Assembly: GCF_000271665.2 (NCBI RefSeq)
Contig: NZ_CP010978.1
Span: 5,228,501 to 5,292,500 of the forward strand
From: Pelosinus fermentans JBW45
GTDB lineage: Bacteria > Bacillota > Negativicutes > DSM-13327
Reading direction: 5' to 3'
Length of the DNA: 64,000 nucleotides
Positions 54,796 to 64,000 of the stretch are shown one piece after another. Both the position numbers and the translations under genes were made by a program. The notes under the pieces are model-generated. The model saw nothing but the letters and a program-made list of their open reading frames with translations. It had not been told where the DNA came from and ran no database searches. Each line of letters opens with the position of its first letter. Position 1 is the first letter of the stretch.

Positions 54796-56022
54796 TCATG
54801 CAAGTTTTTCACTATATTCATTTTTTCCTAAATTTTCCTGTTTAGTTCTAATGAGGTGATATCCATATATTACTGCAAACGCTACTAAGAATAAAATAGA
54901 GATTCGATACATAGCAGCATAATTCGTATGGGTGGCAATCAGGCCTAATAGTACGGCACCAACTGAATATCCCAAATCCAAAGAAGATAAAAATGTGCCG
55001 TTGGCAGCTCCTTTACGTTCCACAGGTGATCGCGCAATCGCCCAGGCTTGCAGTGAAGGATGAGCCGCCCCATATCCTAACCCATAGAATAGCGAAGATG
55101 CAATTAACATGTAAGTCGTAGTTGAATAAGACAGCATCAAGAGGCCAGCGATCATAAGCACTATTCCTGGCACTATTACGAAGGCATGACCTTTTCGGTC
55201 AAATAATTTCCCGGCGAATGGGCGGCTGATTAAAATCATTGAAACATGTCCAACAAAATAGATTCCGACATTCTGGATGCCGGTTTCCTGACCAAACAGC
55301 ATAATGAAGCTCATAATTCCACCAAAGGTTATTGAATGCAAGAAACATAGAAAAGCAGGCAGCAATGCACTTTTCTCAAATAAATCACTCCAACGGATTC
55401 CTTTTTTAATACGTTTCGGCTTAAGCCTTTTTTTTGCAGAATCCATTGATATACCTTGCGTTAATAACATTCCACCCCCAACTAAAATGGTAGAGATCAG
55501 TAAAATGACATCAAAATTATAACGCTTCATCACCTCTATTCCAAGCACTGTTGCAAAAGAGGTACCCAGAATAATCGATAAAGCGAAATATCCTGTACCT
55601 TCTCCCCGCTGCTTAGGAGATACAATATCCGACATAATCGTTGCCAGCACTGTTGATGTCATCCCCCAACCGATTCCTTGACAAAATCGTAACACCAGTA
55701 TGATGCCAATTCCTGAAGCTACAAAAAAAGAGCAGTTAAAGACAATAAGGATGCACATACCGACTATCAGCAGTGGTCTTCTTCCAAATGTATCTGCTGC
55801 AGTACCGCTAATGGAACGAACAATTAGAGCAGAAATCGAGATGACGGCAAAAGGCAGACTAGCTTCCAAATCATTTCCGCCAATTTGTTTAATATATAAC
55901 GGAAAGGTTGGGATTAGCATTAAAATGCCTTGATAAATGAATAAGTTTCCAAATAGGAGTAGCAGAAAATTTTTAGACCATAGTGTTGTAGTACTATGAC
56001 TTTTGACTTTTTTTATTTCCAT
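54796..56022 (-). CDS. MFS transporter
   Basis: A 408-residue major facilitator with about 12 membrane helices. The loop 2-3 motif is GTAADTFGRRPLLIVG (near 75) and the second-half equivalent is GKLFDRKGHAFVIVPG. FCQGIGWGMTSTVLATIMSDI matches the drug-efflux type. It is 15 bp after a MarR-type gene and probably under its control, so it may export a toxic compound. The substrate is unknown. Confidence 0.92.
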   Translation of the reverse strand: MEIKKVKSHSTTTLWSKNFLLLLFGNLFIYQGILMLIPTFPLYIKQIGGNDLEASLPFAVISISALIVRSISGTAADTFGRRPLLIVGMCILIVFNCSFFVASGIGIILVLRFCQGIGWGMTSTVLATIMSDIVSPKQRGEGTGYFALSIILGTSFATVLGIEVMKRYNFDVILLISTILVGGGMLLTQGISMDSAKKRLKPKRIKKGIRWSDLFEKSALLPAFLCFLHSITFGGIMSFIMLFGQETGIQNVGIYFVGHVSMILISRPFAGKLFDRKGHAFVIVPGIVLMIAGLLMLSYSTTTYMLIASSLFYGLGYGAAHPSLQAWAIARSPVERKGAANGTFLSSLDLGYSVGAVLLGLIATHTNYAAMYRISILFLVAFAVIYGYHLIRTKQENLGKNEYSEKLA

Positions 56023-56037
56023 CGTATGGCCTCCATA

Positions 56038-56511
56038 TCAATCGTGTTTTTCCTTGGTTAATTTTTTGGATTCACATGTAATTTTATTCTCATATTGTTG
56101 TGCATTTTGAAAAATAGTCTTTAGCAGCATTGTTAATTCTCTCTGCTTTTCCTCAGATAGATTATTTAAAATGGCATTTCTATGATGCCCTACGATTTCT
56201 CTCCAGAAAAGGCATTGATCCAATGCTTCTTGACTTAACGTAACTTTTTTTTCCCTTTTATCAGCGCCTGGTATCCTCATGATTAACCCCTTTTGCTCTA
56301 ATTTGACCAAACTTTTAGACACTGCAGGCGGTTCAATATTTAAGTAGTTTGCTAACGCTCCCTGGGTCATTGATCCCTTTTCATTTAGCGTTGTAATAAT
56401 CGACCATTCGGAACCATAGATCCCGTGAGGCTCTAAGCTTTTATTTAGACCCTTGGCAATAATACGAACCGTTTGAAAGAGTTGATGTAATAGTAATTCA
56501 GAGTTTTCCAT
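56038..56511 (-). CDS. MarR-family transcriptional regulator
   Basis: A 157-residue winged-helix regulator. The DNA-binding part is GSMTQGALANYLNIEPPAVSKSLVKLE (about 50-75), with the wing RIPGADKREKKVTLS. The start ATG 56511 (MENSELL) has AAGGGTGAG upstream; the frame extends to a TTG at 56538, less likely. A perfect palindrome at 56540-56557 overlaps the promoter, so it probably represses itself and the MFS gene that follows. Confidence 0.92.
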   Translation of the reverse strand: MENSELLLHQLFQTVRIIAKGLNKSLEPHGIYGSEWSIITTLNEKGSMTQGALANYLNIEPPAVSKSLVKLEQKGLIMRIPGADKREKKVTLSQEALDQCLFWREIVGHHRNAILNNLSEEKQRELTMLLKTIFQNAQQYENKITCESKKLTKEKHD

Positions 56512-56539
56512 CTTTCTCACCCTTTTTATTATACTCAAT

Positions 56540-56557
56540 TAGTTAACTGGTTAACTA
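56540..56557. promoter_or_regulatory. MarR-type operator
   Basis: TAGTTAAC-TG-GTTAACTA is a perfect 8+8 inverted repeat with a 2-bp centre, 29 bp before the MarR start and just upstream of a TATAAT on the minus strand. The form fits MarR-family operators. Confidence 0.8.
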
Positions 56558-56821
56558 TTTTTCAATTATATATTTCGCTGATTCATTTGTCAATTAGATC
56601 AGCAATGAAATAATAGCGATTTTCTATTTTTACTGAAGAACTATTTTCAACTGCACACGATGAGGAAAACCGAGCAGCTGTTAAAATGTCAAATAGCAGT
56701 AATCTCATACTGCGTTCAAAGATGTCCTCCGGTTGAGAGATTCCAAGCGCTCTATTAAAACATAACCCAACCGCGATTATTAAAATAAAAAAACCACCTA
56801 CCCGGAAGATAGACGGTTCTT

Positions 56822-56929
56822 TTACTTATTAGATATTTGCACTTTAACTTTTTTGCCGCAATTGGGGCATTTCCCCCTGCCTTGAGGGCTAAGAATAATA
56901 CTACATCCACATTGGGTATGAACCAGCAA
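56822..56929 (-). CDS. 35-residue zinc-ribbon-like peptide
   Basis: TTG at 56929 has AAGGAGG eight bases upstream and the frame encodes 35 residues: an N-terminal LVHTQCGCSIILS, then KCPNCGKKVKVQIS. The CxC and CxxC pairs would bind one zinc ion. Tiny rubredoxin/zinc-ribbon peptides like this occur in many Bacillota and usually lack a known role. It is alone on the minus strand. The strong ribosome site and the cysteine pattern support a real gene. Confidence 0.65.
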   Translation of the reverse strand: MLVHTQCGCSIILSPQGRGKCPNCGKKVKVQISNK

Positions 56930-57518
56930 GTTCAACACCTCCTTATTTAAAGATTACTAAAATAGCATCTGCTATTGGATTTATTATACTACACAATCAT
57001 CAATAATATTGTTAGCATCTTGTTAATTTTATAAACGACAAAACAGAGCGATATAGACATGGATGCTAGCGGTAGTGGATTTATCTGCCGCTTCTATACC
57101 GATCTGCCGCTTTACATTTTAAAATAAATATGTGACAAAATTGTGACGAAAATAGAGCAACACCTGGACCATTTCACTTAATTACTTACATCTGTATCAT
57201 TTGGTAAATCATTGTTGCAAAACAAATTTACTTTTATCAGTTTTTTTGAAGGAAAAACAAGAACTCCGACGAATTTTTACAATAAAACCCTTTAATTACA
57301 TTTTTATACTCAATATCTACTTTATAATAGCTTTATTTTTTTGGGGAAGATTATCAGAAACTCGATTTCCCTACAGCTTATGAAAATGATAATCTTTCTT
57401 ATTCTGCCTGTGAGCTTGCATGCCCCTCTCTCTGAGAAAGTATACCGTAATACCAAGCGGCAGGCGTTGGTCAATTTATTGGCGACAAACTGGTAAAATT
57501 TACTGGGAGGGATGATTT
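56930..57518. other. AT-rich intergenic region before the carbamoyltransferase fusion
   Basis: No convincing gene; a 60-codon plus-strand frame at 57201-57383 lacks a ribosome site. A TATAAT (57323-57328) and a GATAAT overlapping a Fur-like box suggest promoters for the downstream gene. Confidence 0.45.
57382..57400 (+). promoter_or_regulatory. Fur-box-like site upstream of the carbamoyltransferase fusion
   Basis: GAAAATGATAATCTTTCTT matches 15 of 19 bases of the consensus Fur box and includes the ATGATAAT core. It overlaps a possible -10 (GATAAT) and lies about 120 bp before the gene. AT-rich surroundings raise the chance of a random match. Confidence 0.35.
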
Positions 57519-60500
57519 ATGGCGACTTCAAATGAGCCAATGTATCATTTAGGAATTAACCTCGGACATGACCGTTCAGCAGCACTCGTAAGAAATGGGA
57601 AAATCGAAATCGCAATACAGCAAGAACGATTGGATAGGACAAAAAACAGTATAGGTTTTTTGCACCAAACATTGGGAGATTGTAAAAGCATTCAGATTCC
57701 TCATGAAGCGATTCAATATTGTCTACGAAAATACAATATTGGAATAAATGATCTTTCCAGTATTACGGCAAATATGCCGGGGATAGACTACTCAGAAGAT
57801 ATCTTACAAAGAATCTTCCCAAGGGAATTATCGGATAAAATTTGTACGATTCCAAGCCATCATTTATCTCATGCGTATACAGCTTACTGGCCATCGGGCT
57901 TTGATGAAGCAATTATTCTTGTTGTCGATGCTTCAGGCAGTACAGACAAAGAGGGGCTTACAGAATCATACAGCTTGTACATTGCAAAAGGAACCGAGAT
58001 ACAATTGTTGCATAGTGAAAAGGTAAAAGCTTATTTGGCATCACTTTCCACTCTCGGATTTATTTATGAATTCATTACAAAATTGGCTGGTTTTTCAACT
58101 ACCATTGGGAAAAACCTGGCAATACCAGAAGCAGGAAAACTTATGGGATTGGCTCCCTATGGAACTTATTGTGATCAATGGCGTGAGTGGCTGCATACTA
58201 AACCGGAAAGTTACAGTATCGATATTTCTGCCTATGACTTGTTTCTGGAGGTGGAAGCACTAAAAAAATTATATGATGATGGTAAAGGAAAAGCTTACCT
58301 TAGACCATATATTGTAGATTTGGCATATAAAATTCAATCAGAATTGGAAAAGGCATTGTTACATATCGTTGAACTTGCAATTGAGCAAACGAACTGCAAA
58401 AAGCTTTGCTGCGCAGGAGGAGTGGCTTTAAATTCAGTTGTCAATTATAAACTTTTAACGCAACTTAATCTGGAAGATATCTTTGTTTTCCCTGCAGCTG
58501 GAGACGCAGGTATCGCTGCTGGGAATGCGCTTTGGGCATATCATAACATTGAAAGGGGTAACCTTCGCCCCAAACTAGAGAAAGCAGACCTTGGTAGAGA
58601 TTATACTGAAGATGAAATTGAATCAGCTCTTCATAAGTTCGCAAATGAAATCATTATAGAAAAGCTTTCTTATCAAGAAATGGTTTCAACCTGCGCTGCT
58701 CATATGTCAAAAGGAAATATCATTGCAAGGTTTGAAGGCGGATCAGAATTTGGCCCCAGAGCTTTAGGCCATCGATCTATCATTGCTGATCCAACTTTTA
58801 AAAAAATGAAAGACATCGTAAATTATAGAGTCAAATTCAGAGAAGCCTTTAGACCATTTGCACCAGTCATACCTTTGGAAGAAATATCTACAATATTTGA
58901 ACAAGCTATAGCATGCCCATTCATGCTTTTAGTTTCTAATATCAAAAAAGAATACCATGATCAAATTCCTTCTGTTACTCATTATGATGGTACAGGGAGA
59001 GTTCAAACAGTTACGTCGGAGCAGAACACCTTTTTTTATGATTTGTGTTACAACATGGTTAAAGAAAGAGAAGGATGTCCTGTTATTTTAAATACAAGCT
59101 TCAATATAGCCGGTCAGCCAATTATTGAAACACCAGAAGAAGCCATCAGCACATTCCTTTCAACTGACATCGATTTTCTTAGTCTTGAAGATTATTGGAT
59201 AAGGAAAAGACATTCACCTGTATTAAGTTATGAAGAGCACTTGCTCCAATTGCAGGAACCTGATTATCCTCATGGTTTAGCAGAAAAAAGAATCGATGTT
59301 ACTGACTTAATGAAGAAGTTAGATGAAGCTATTTTTTATGGCAATACGGAGAACTCATTTTGGACAACAAATGAATTAAAAAAGATTTCTTCCCAAGGCG
59401 CAATGTATAAAGAAACATCTGTTCTTTTTGCTAAGAATCCACTTGGCAACCATTTTTCAGCACAATTAGGTAAAGATCTGATACTTTTATTGGATCCACT
59501 GGGAATGTCAGAAATAAGAGATTTAACTGACCTAATTCCTTCAAAATATTATACATATGAAGAAGTACGCCTAATAATGCTTTGCTATAAAGGCACAGAA
59601 GCCGAGCTTGAGGAATTGAGATTAGAGTTAAACTTATCTGAAAAGGCGTTTTGGGAAAAATTAGAGTGGGCTTCAAAACAGCTCAAAAGATACAATTTGC
59701 CCTATAAGATGCTTAGAAAAGAAAGCGACAGTACCAATAGTAAGCTTTCAGATAGTACTCTGGGACAGTTTACCGATGAGTCCTTCCGTTTATACAATAC
59801 GCTTAAACAGTTTAATGATAACCTTACAAAGCATGGCTATTCAGAAAGTAACATTTGTAAATTGCTTGATATTGAAACCCTTCAAAGTATCGAGCCAACT
59901 TATATCCATTACTATAACAATCATAAACTTGGTCAAGGAGAGCTAGAAGACCTGCTCAGATTATTTTTACTGCGCGATTCTTTAAAAAAAGAAAGAATTA
60001 CAGAGATACTTGGAGAGTGTTGTTTCCAGAATCTTTGCAACTTGGGAATCATTATTCCAAGGGGCAATCTATTTGCCTCAAGAGTTGATATCTACTGTGT
60101 TAATAAGTTTTTGATTGCTACCGACCATCGATATATGATTTATGAAGAAGACAATATCCAAGAAAATCCGGTTATGTATATTGGGATGGACAGTTTAGGT
60201 TTGGTACATACGGTACCGAAGTATTTATCCAAAAATACACTTGATCTATGTACAGGTTCCGGCATCCAGGCAATTACAGCCAGCTGCTACTCAAAGAAAG
60301 TCGTTGGGATAGACATCAATCCGCGGGCTATACGTTTTGCCAGATTTAATGCACAACTAAATGGAATATCAAATATAAAATTTGTTGAGGGTAATCTTTA
60401 CGTACCTATCGGTAATGAAAAGTTTGATACTATTTTAGCTAATCCACCTTTTGTTCCAAGTCCCGATAATAACTTAGACTTTAGAGATGGAGGCAATAAT

Positions 60501-61328
60501 GGCGAAAAGTTATTAGAAGTAATTATCAAAAATGCTGATTTACACCTGAGCGATGCAGGAAGTCTTTTTATTGTTACTGATTTAGTGAATGTTCACCAAT
60601 ATGAGGAGAAATTGAACCAATGGTGGGGAGAAACAAAGGCAGATAAGCTAATACTGACTACCGCTGACAGAAATGATGTTTTATTTTCCATACCCCATTG
60701 CCATTACCCTTTTGAACAGACAATTGAGCAATACAATGCTGAACTGGATATGTGGATACAGAATTTTAATTGCTCAAGTATATCGTCAGTAAACTTTGGA
60801 TACATTTTAATCAAAAAAGGAGGCAATAGTTTTTATTCAAAATCCATTTATAATCCTACCCAAGGGATTAATAAGAAGGTAGCCGAATATTTCGAACAAA
60901 TTAATATGCTGCACTCAGTGGAGTGGGAAAATTTATATCTATTTCTATCTGATGAACTACATGTAAAAATTGACTACTCGTTTAGTAATAATAATGATAA
61001 GAAGTTCTATTTATATTCCAAAAATCAATTTTATAGTGAATATTTAATAGATGAAAAGGTATATAAAGTTTTGGAAAGGATCGCCGAAGAAGAACTAGTG
61101 CTAGAAGAACTTGCTTTTAAAGATTATGTTGTTGACCTAATCTATAAGGGTCTAGTTAAAGTTAAATTTAAACAGCAGCACCAGAAATATTTCGATTCCT
61201 ATGAGTGCAACGAAGTTGCCGCTACTTTAAGTCATTCTATGAGTTCAGAAACATGTGGAGACATCCACATTACGGAGTTTCAAACAAAAACAACGCCAAC
61301 ATGTCTTACATCCTATATAAGACAATAA
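57519..61328 (+). CDS. Carbamoyltransferase-methyltransferase fusion protein
   Basis: A 1269-residue protein that joins two tailoring enzymes. Residues 8-570 are a NodU/CmcH/TobZ-type O-carbamoyltransferase: HHLSHAYTAYWPSGF (metal-binding histidines near 115-119), GGVALNSVVNYKL, the carbamoyl-phosphate-binding FEGGSEFGPRALGHRS near 410 and VILNTSFNIAGQPIIE near 525. Residues 575-750 are not recognised. About 760-1110 is a class I SAM methyltransferase of the PrmC-like type with a helical lead domain (GYSESNICKLLDIETL, LLRLFLLRDSL), motif I LDLCTGSGIQAITA near 908 and NPPFVPSP near 974. Residues 1110-1269 are unknown, with a Cys/Thr-rich end (SSETCGDI, TKTTPTC). GGGAGGG precedes the ATG. It stands alone, not in a biosynthetic cluster, and its substrate is unknown. 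Confidence 0.9.
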   Translation: MATSNEPMYHLGINLGHDRSAALVRNGKIEIAIQQERLDRTKNSIGFLHQTLGDCKSIQIPHEAIQYCLRKYNIGINDLSSITANMPGIDYSEDILQRIFPRELSDKICTIPSHHLSHAYTAYWPSGFDEAIILVVDASGSTDKEGLTESYSLYIAKGTEIQLLHSEKVKAYLASLSTLGFIYEFITKLAGFSTTIGKNLAIPEAGKLMGLAPYGTYCDQWREWLHTKPESYSIDISAYDLFLEVEALKKLYDDGKGKAYLRPYIVDLAYKIQSELEKALLHIVELAIEQTNCKKLCCAGGVALNSVVNYKLLTQLNLEDIFVFPAAGDAGIAAGNALWAYHNIERGNLRPKLEKADLGRDYTEDEIESALHKFANEIIIEKLSYQEMVSTCAAHMSKGNIIARFEGGSEFGPRALGHRSIIADPTFKKMKDIVNYRVKFREAFRPFAPVIPLEEISTIFEQAIACPFMLLVSNIKKEYHDQIPSVTHYDGTGRVQTVTSEQNTFFYDLCYNMVKEREGCPVILNTSFNIAGQPIIETPEEAISTFLSTDIDFLSLEDYWIRKRHSPVLSYEEHLLQLQEPDYPHGLAEKRIDVTDLMKKLDEAIFYGNTENSFWTTNELKKISSQGAMYKETSVLFAKNPLGNHFSAQLGKDLILLLDPLGMSEIRDLTDLIPSKYYTYEEVRLIMLCYKGTEAELEELRLELNLSEKAFWEKLEWASKQLKRYNLPYKMLRKESDSTNSKLSDSTLGQFTDESFRLYNTLKQFNDNLTKHGYSESNICKLLDIETLQSIEPTYIHYYNNHKLGQGELEDLLRLFLLRDSLKKERITEILGECCFQNLCNLGIIIPRGNLFASRVDIYCVNKFLIATDHRYMIYEEDNIQENPVMYIGMDSLGLVHTVPKYLSKNTLDLCTGSGIQAITASCYSKKVVGIDINPRAIRFARFNAQLNGISNIKFVEGNLYVPIGNEKFDTILANPPFVPSPDNNLDFRDGGNNGEKLLEVIIKNADLHLSDAGSLFIVTDLVNVHQYEEKLNQWWGETKADKLILTTADRNDVLFSIPHCHYPFEQTIEQYNAELDMWIQNFNCSSISSVNFGYILIKKGGNSFYSKSIYNPTQGINKKVAEYFEQINMLHSVEWENLYLFLSDELHVKIDYSFSNNNDKKFYLYSKNQFYSEYLIDEKVYKVLERIAEEELVLEELAFKDYVVDLIYKGLVKVKFKQQHQKYFDSYECNEVAATLSHSMSSETCGDIHITEFQTKTTPTCLTSYIRQ

Positions 61329-61679
61329 AATAGAATATCGTAATATCTCATAGAAAAAATGCAGGATTGATGTAAAGTGAACAACCTTCTATCAATCGGT
61401 GTATTATCGGTAAATTTCTCCAATAATGTTAGAATGAGTTTTTCCAAGTATATTTCGAAAGCAGAATAATCACGAAACTTTGTAACATACAGACACCGCT
61501 TAGAAAGCTACATGCTTTGTTTTGGAGGCATTTTTTAATCATAGCCCTGTGCTTATCAAATGAAGCGCTTAATTAATATTTGTTTCAATTAATTGCTTCT
61601 AACAATGGATTGTATTGTTGGTCGAGATTTTTTTGTTACTTATATAATTTTGCATTAGTATAATATTTGGAGGTTTCTT
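61329..61679. other. Intergenic region between the fusion gene and the PAS kinase
   Basis: No gene found. No clear terminator follows the fusion gene. Before the kinase there is TATAAT (near 61662) with a poor -35 and an AATTAAT/ATTAATT inverted repeat near 61572-61597. Confidence 0.4.
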
Positions 61680-63458
61680 ATGTTACTACAACTTATTAAA
61701 AAATTAACCATGACTGATGAACAATTTAAACTTCAACCGCAACTTAAATTTATCACTATTATAAGTAAAGACCTAAAGTTTCTTTATGTGAGTGAAATGG
61801 GGGCAAAATACTTAGGTCTAAAGCCAATTGATATGATAGGTAAAAGTTGGAGGGACCTTAATACTAATTTACCACCGGAAGATTTTGAGCGATTGGATGA
61901 GAAAATAATAGAGGTATTCGATACAGGAGCCGCTGTATATGATAATTATATAGGCGTTTCTAATGCAGAAGGACAGCACCACTCTTTTGAATATTTGATA
62001 AATCCAATTATTACACCTAGCGGAGACATTGAAGCGGTTATGTGCAATGTTACGGATACTACAGAGAGCAATTTATCAGAAATCTCCCTCCCTAATCAAG
62101 TTACAACAATCAGCGAGTTAATTGAGTCATGCCCAATGGCTATTTTTATAGTTGATAAACAAGGGAGAATACTTACTGTAAATAAAGAATTTATAAAAGA
62201 TATTTCCTCTAACCAATCTGACCTTATTGATAAACAAGATAGATTTATCAATGAATACTCTGGGATTGAACACGCTGAATCTGCGATTGCCAAAGCGCTG
62301 ATTGGAGTTGAAACCAGCCAAGAATTTTTATCTACATTAGAAAGAAAGTATCAAATAAGTGAGCAAGAGGATTTTAGGGAAAAAATCCAGGAAAAACAGC
62401 AACAGCTCTTAAACCAATATTTAACCGAAAATAAGAAGCTAAACCAATTAATTGAGTTATGCCCTTTGGGAATTGTTTTGTATGATAACAAAGGTAATGT
62501 TATCGCATTAAACAAAGCCCATCGTGAACGTATATCAAATTTCAAAAAAGAAGAATTTCTAGGTAAGTCAGGGCGATATCTTTTAGAAGCACTAGGATTA
62601 GATTGGGAGCACTCACCTTGTAATCAAGCGTTAAAAGGAATAGAAACTTTGGATTATTATCTAAAGAACACATATGGAACTTGTTATTTACTGAATGCAA
62701 TTCCGCTTCGTAATTACGAGAATACCATTATTGGTGCCATGACAATCATCCATGATATTACCGAATATGAAAAACTCAAGGAAGACATGACAAAACTTGA
62801 CCGCTTAAATCTGGTAGGAGAAATGGCGGCTGGAGTAGCCCATGAAATCAGAAATCCTATGACAGTTATTAAAGGCTATCTGCAATTCCTTAGTAAAAAT
62901 GTTTCAGACAGTATGGTCGAGCAGTTTTGTCTTGTTTTATGCGAATTAGAACGAATTGAGCAAATTATTACTGATTTCCTCTCTTTGGCAAAAAATAAGC
63001 TGGTAGAGAACAAAAAGCAAGACTTAAATGCTATCATAAAAGGAATTATTCCACTTATAGCAACTAACGCAACGGAGCGAGATATTGAGTTGAAAGTAAA
63101 TCTAGCAGAAGGATTACCTCACCTCTTATTGAATGAAAAAGAAATTAAACAGTTGCTCTTAAATCTTGTAAGAAACGGCATCGAAGCTATGGGCCAGCAG
63201 GGAACGCTAATTATTGAAAGTATCCTTGAAGGTGATACGGTTTCCTTATGTGTTGCAGATTGCGGATGCGGGATTTGTAAAGAGAATCAGGAAAAAATAT
63301 TTGATCCATTCTTCACAACAAAGGAAAGCGGTACTGGGCTAGGGCTTTCTGTTTGTGCAGGAATTGTACGACGCCACAGCGGAATTATAGAGGTACAATC
63401 GGAAGAAGGTAAGGGAACCCGATTCATAATTACTTTTAATGCATTAGACGCAAGGTAA
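61680..63458 (+). CDS. Cytoplasmic PAS-domain sensor histidine kinase
   Basis: A 592-residue kinase without membrane helices. Three PAS-like domains lie near 20-130, 135-240 and 250-360 (for example LIELCPLGIVLYDNKGNVIALN), then a HisKA domain with MAAGVAHEIRNPMTVIKGYLQF (phospho-acceptor His near 388) and an ATPase domain with LLNLVRNGIEAM, DCGCGICKENQEKIFDPFFT and GTGLGLSVCAGIV. This layout resembles the sporulation-type KinA/KinE kinases of Bacillota. GGAGG lies six bases before the ATG. No response regulator is adjacent, so it is an orphan, possibly feeding Spo0F/Spo0A. Confidence 0.92.
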   Translation: MLLQLIKKLTMTDEQFKLQPQLKFITIISKDLKFLYVSEMGAKYLGLKPIDMIGKSWRDLNTNLPPEDFERLDEKIIEVFDTGAAVYDNYIGVSNAEGQHHSFEYLINPIITPSGDIEAVMCNVTDTTESNLSEISLPNQVTTISELIESCPMAIFIVDKQGRILTVNKEFIKDISSNQSDLIDKQDRFINEYSGIEHAESAIAKALIGVETSQEFLSTLERKYQISEQEDFREKIQEKQQQLLNQYLTENKKLNQLIELCPLGIVLYDNKGNVIALNKAHRERISNFKKEEFLGKSGRYLLEALGLDWEHSPCNQALKGIETLDYYLKNTYGTCYLLNAIPLRNYENTIIGAMTIIHDITEYEKLKEDMTKLDRLNLVGEMAAGVAHEIRNPMTVIKGYLQFLSKNVSDSMVEQFCLVLCELERIEQIITDFLSLAKNKLVENKKQDLNAIIKGIIPLIATNATERDIELKVNLAEGLPHLLLNEKEIKQLLLNLVRNGIEAMGQQGTLIIESILEGDTVSLCVADCGCGICKENQEKIFDPFFTTKESGTGLGLSVCAGIVRRHSGIIEVQSEEGKGTRFIITFNALDAR

Positions 63459-63554
63459 AACAACTTTTGTTCGGATAACTATATTGGATTGTTAACTATA
63501 TCTTTTCGAGATGATTCTTGACTTTAATATTAAAGCGATTCTCTTTGTTTAATC

Positions 63555-63590
63555 CAAAAAAAAAAGGTCCCTTATTGGGGCCTTTTTTTA
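63555..63590. terminator. Bidirectional terminator
   Basis: AAAAAGGTCCC-TTATT-GGGGCCTTTTTTT: an 11-bp stem with one G-U pair and T runs on both strands, between the PAS kinase (plus) and the MFS gene (minus). Confidence 0.9.
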
Positions 63591-63595
63591 TTGGA

Positions 63596-64000
63596 TTAAC
63601 AAACATTAAACTTTTCTTTGTATATCGTATAATAAACCCAAAATCCGTTCACTAGCAACAATGCCCCCGTAAAGAAAAACACATAACGAATACCAAACGT
63701 ACCTGCCATTTGTCCACCTAGTACCGAACCTAGAAATACACCAAAAAATTGCGCGGATTGATTATAGCCCAAAGCTCGGCCTGTGATGAACTGTGGTGTA
63801 CTTTGCGCAATAAGACTGTTAATGGAAGGTAATAGACCTGCCGTAGCCAGCCCCAGCAAAAAGCGAAGTACTCCCAGCTCCCAAGGATGTTCCACAAAGG
63901 CCTGAGGAACGAACAACACCCCCGCTACAACCAATGCTGCTAATAGCACTTTTTGCGGTCCAATTCGATCTGAAATTTTCCCAAGCCGAGGAGCCGAGAT
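63596..64000 (-). CDS. MFS transporter, C-terminal part (5' end beyond window)
   Basis: The last 134 residues of a major facilitator; the frame is open to base 64000, so the start is outside. Visible are the mid-protein loop motif GKISDRIGPQKVLL, LGLATAGLLPSINSLIAQ, GRALGYNQSAQFFGVFLGSVLGG and a final membrane helix before a short tail ending YKEKFNVC. The pattern fits multidrug-efflux MFS proteins. It ends at the shared terminator. Confidence 0.88.
   Translation of the reverse strand: MSAPRLGKISDRIGPQKVLLAALVVAGVLFVPQAFVEHPWELGVLRFLLGLATAGLLPSINSLIAQSTPQFITGRALGYNQSAQFFGVFLGSVLGGQMAGTFGIRYVFFFTGALLLVNGFWVYYTIYKEKFNVC

Noticed and set aside
57201-57383. 60-codon plus-strand frame upstream of the fusion gene
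   Set aside because: No ribosome site, AT-rich low-complexity translation, and it covers likely promoter sequence.
1-64000. CRISPR arrays, tRNA or rRNA genes, insertion sequences
   Set aside because: No regularly spaced repeats, no tRNA-like cloverleaf with a recognisable T-loop and no transposase reading frame were noticed on either strand; a tRNAscan or ISfinder search would be needed to exclude degraded copies.

Overview
This looks like a chromosomal segment of a low-GC, anaerobe-type member of the Bacillota. Shine-Dalgarno sites are strong (AGGAGG), it has an agr-type quorum-sensing locus, an ANTAR-controlled ethanolamine locus and many YesMN/AraC-type two-component proteins. A Negativicutes or Clostridia host fits, but I cannot name the genus from sequence alone. 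Most genes are on the minus strand.

Region 1 (about 1-35830, minus strand) is a lipopeptide locus with layered control. Reading from its promoter at 35829 downward: a consensus promoter, a c-di-GMP-I (GEMM) riboswitch with its own terminator, a decayed agrC-like fragment, then agrC, agrB, a tiny agrD (47 aa) and an AgrA-like LytTR regulator. A strong hairpin and a structured leader follow, then a LoaP/NusG-type antiterminator that seems to start at AUU, a type II thioesterase, a chemotaxis receptor, a fatty-acyl-AMP ligase, and three huge PKS/NRPS genes, the last running off the window. The assembly line reads FAAL / ACP-KS-AT-KR-ACP-(C-A-PCP)x4-C / half C-A-PCP-E / C-A-PCP-C... It predicts a 3-hydroxyacyl peptide of roughly Ile-Glu-Ile-Leu-D-Ser-Leu-... 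Signals from c-di-GMP, a cyclic autoinducing peptide and processive antitermination could all converge on this one product.

Region 2 (36062-45588) holds a small unknown ORF, an SGNH hydrolase, a broken HAD phosphatase, a YesN/YesM two-component pair, a three-gene ABC importer of the Fe3+/phosphosugar (AfuABC-like) type and a divergent MocR-type regulator.

Region 3 (45636-53841) has an FMN-binding PPOX protein divergent from the MocR gene, then ethanolamine catabolism without microcompartment genes: eutV-eutW, an APC permease, eutA, eutB and eutC. Both eut leaders carry an ANTAR-type hexaloop hairpin overlapping an intrinsic terminator.

Region 4 (54219-64000) has a membrane protein, a MarR-MFS pair with a palindromic operator, a 35-aa zinc-ribbon peptide, a 1269-aa carbamoyltransferase-methyltransferase fusion, a PAS histidine kinase and the C-terminal part of another MFS transporter.

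The most interesting items are the c-di-GMP/agr/LoaP-controlled lipopeptide system and the carbamoyltransferase-methyltransferase fusion.
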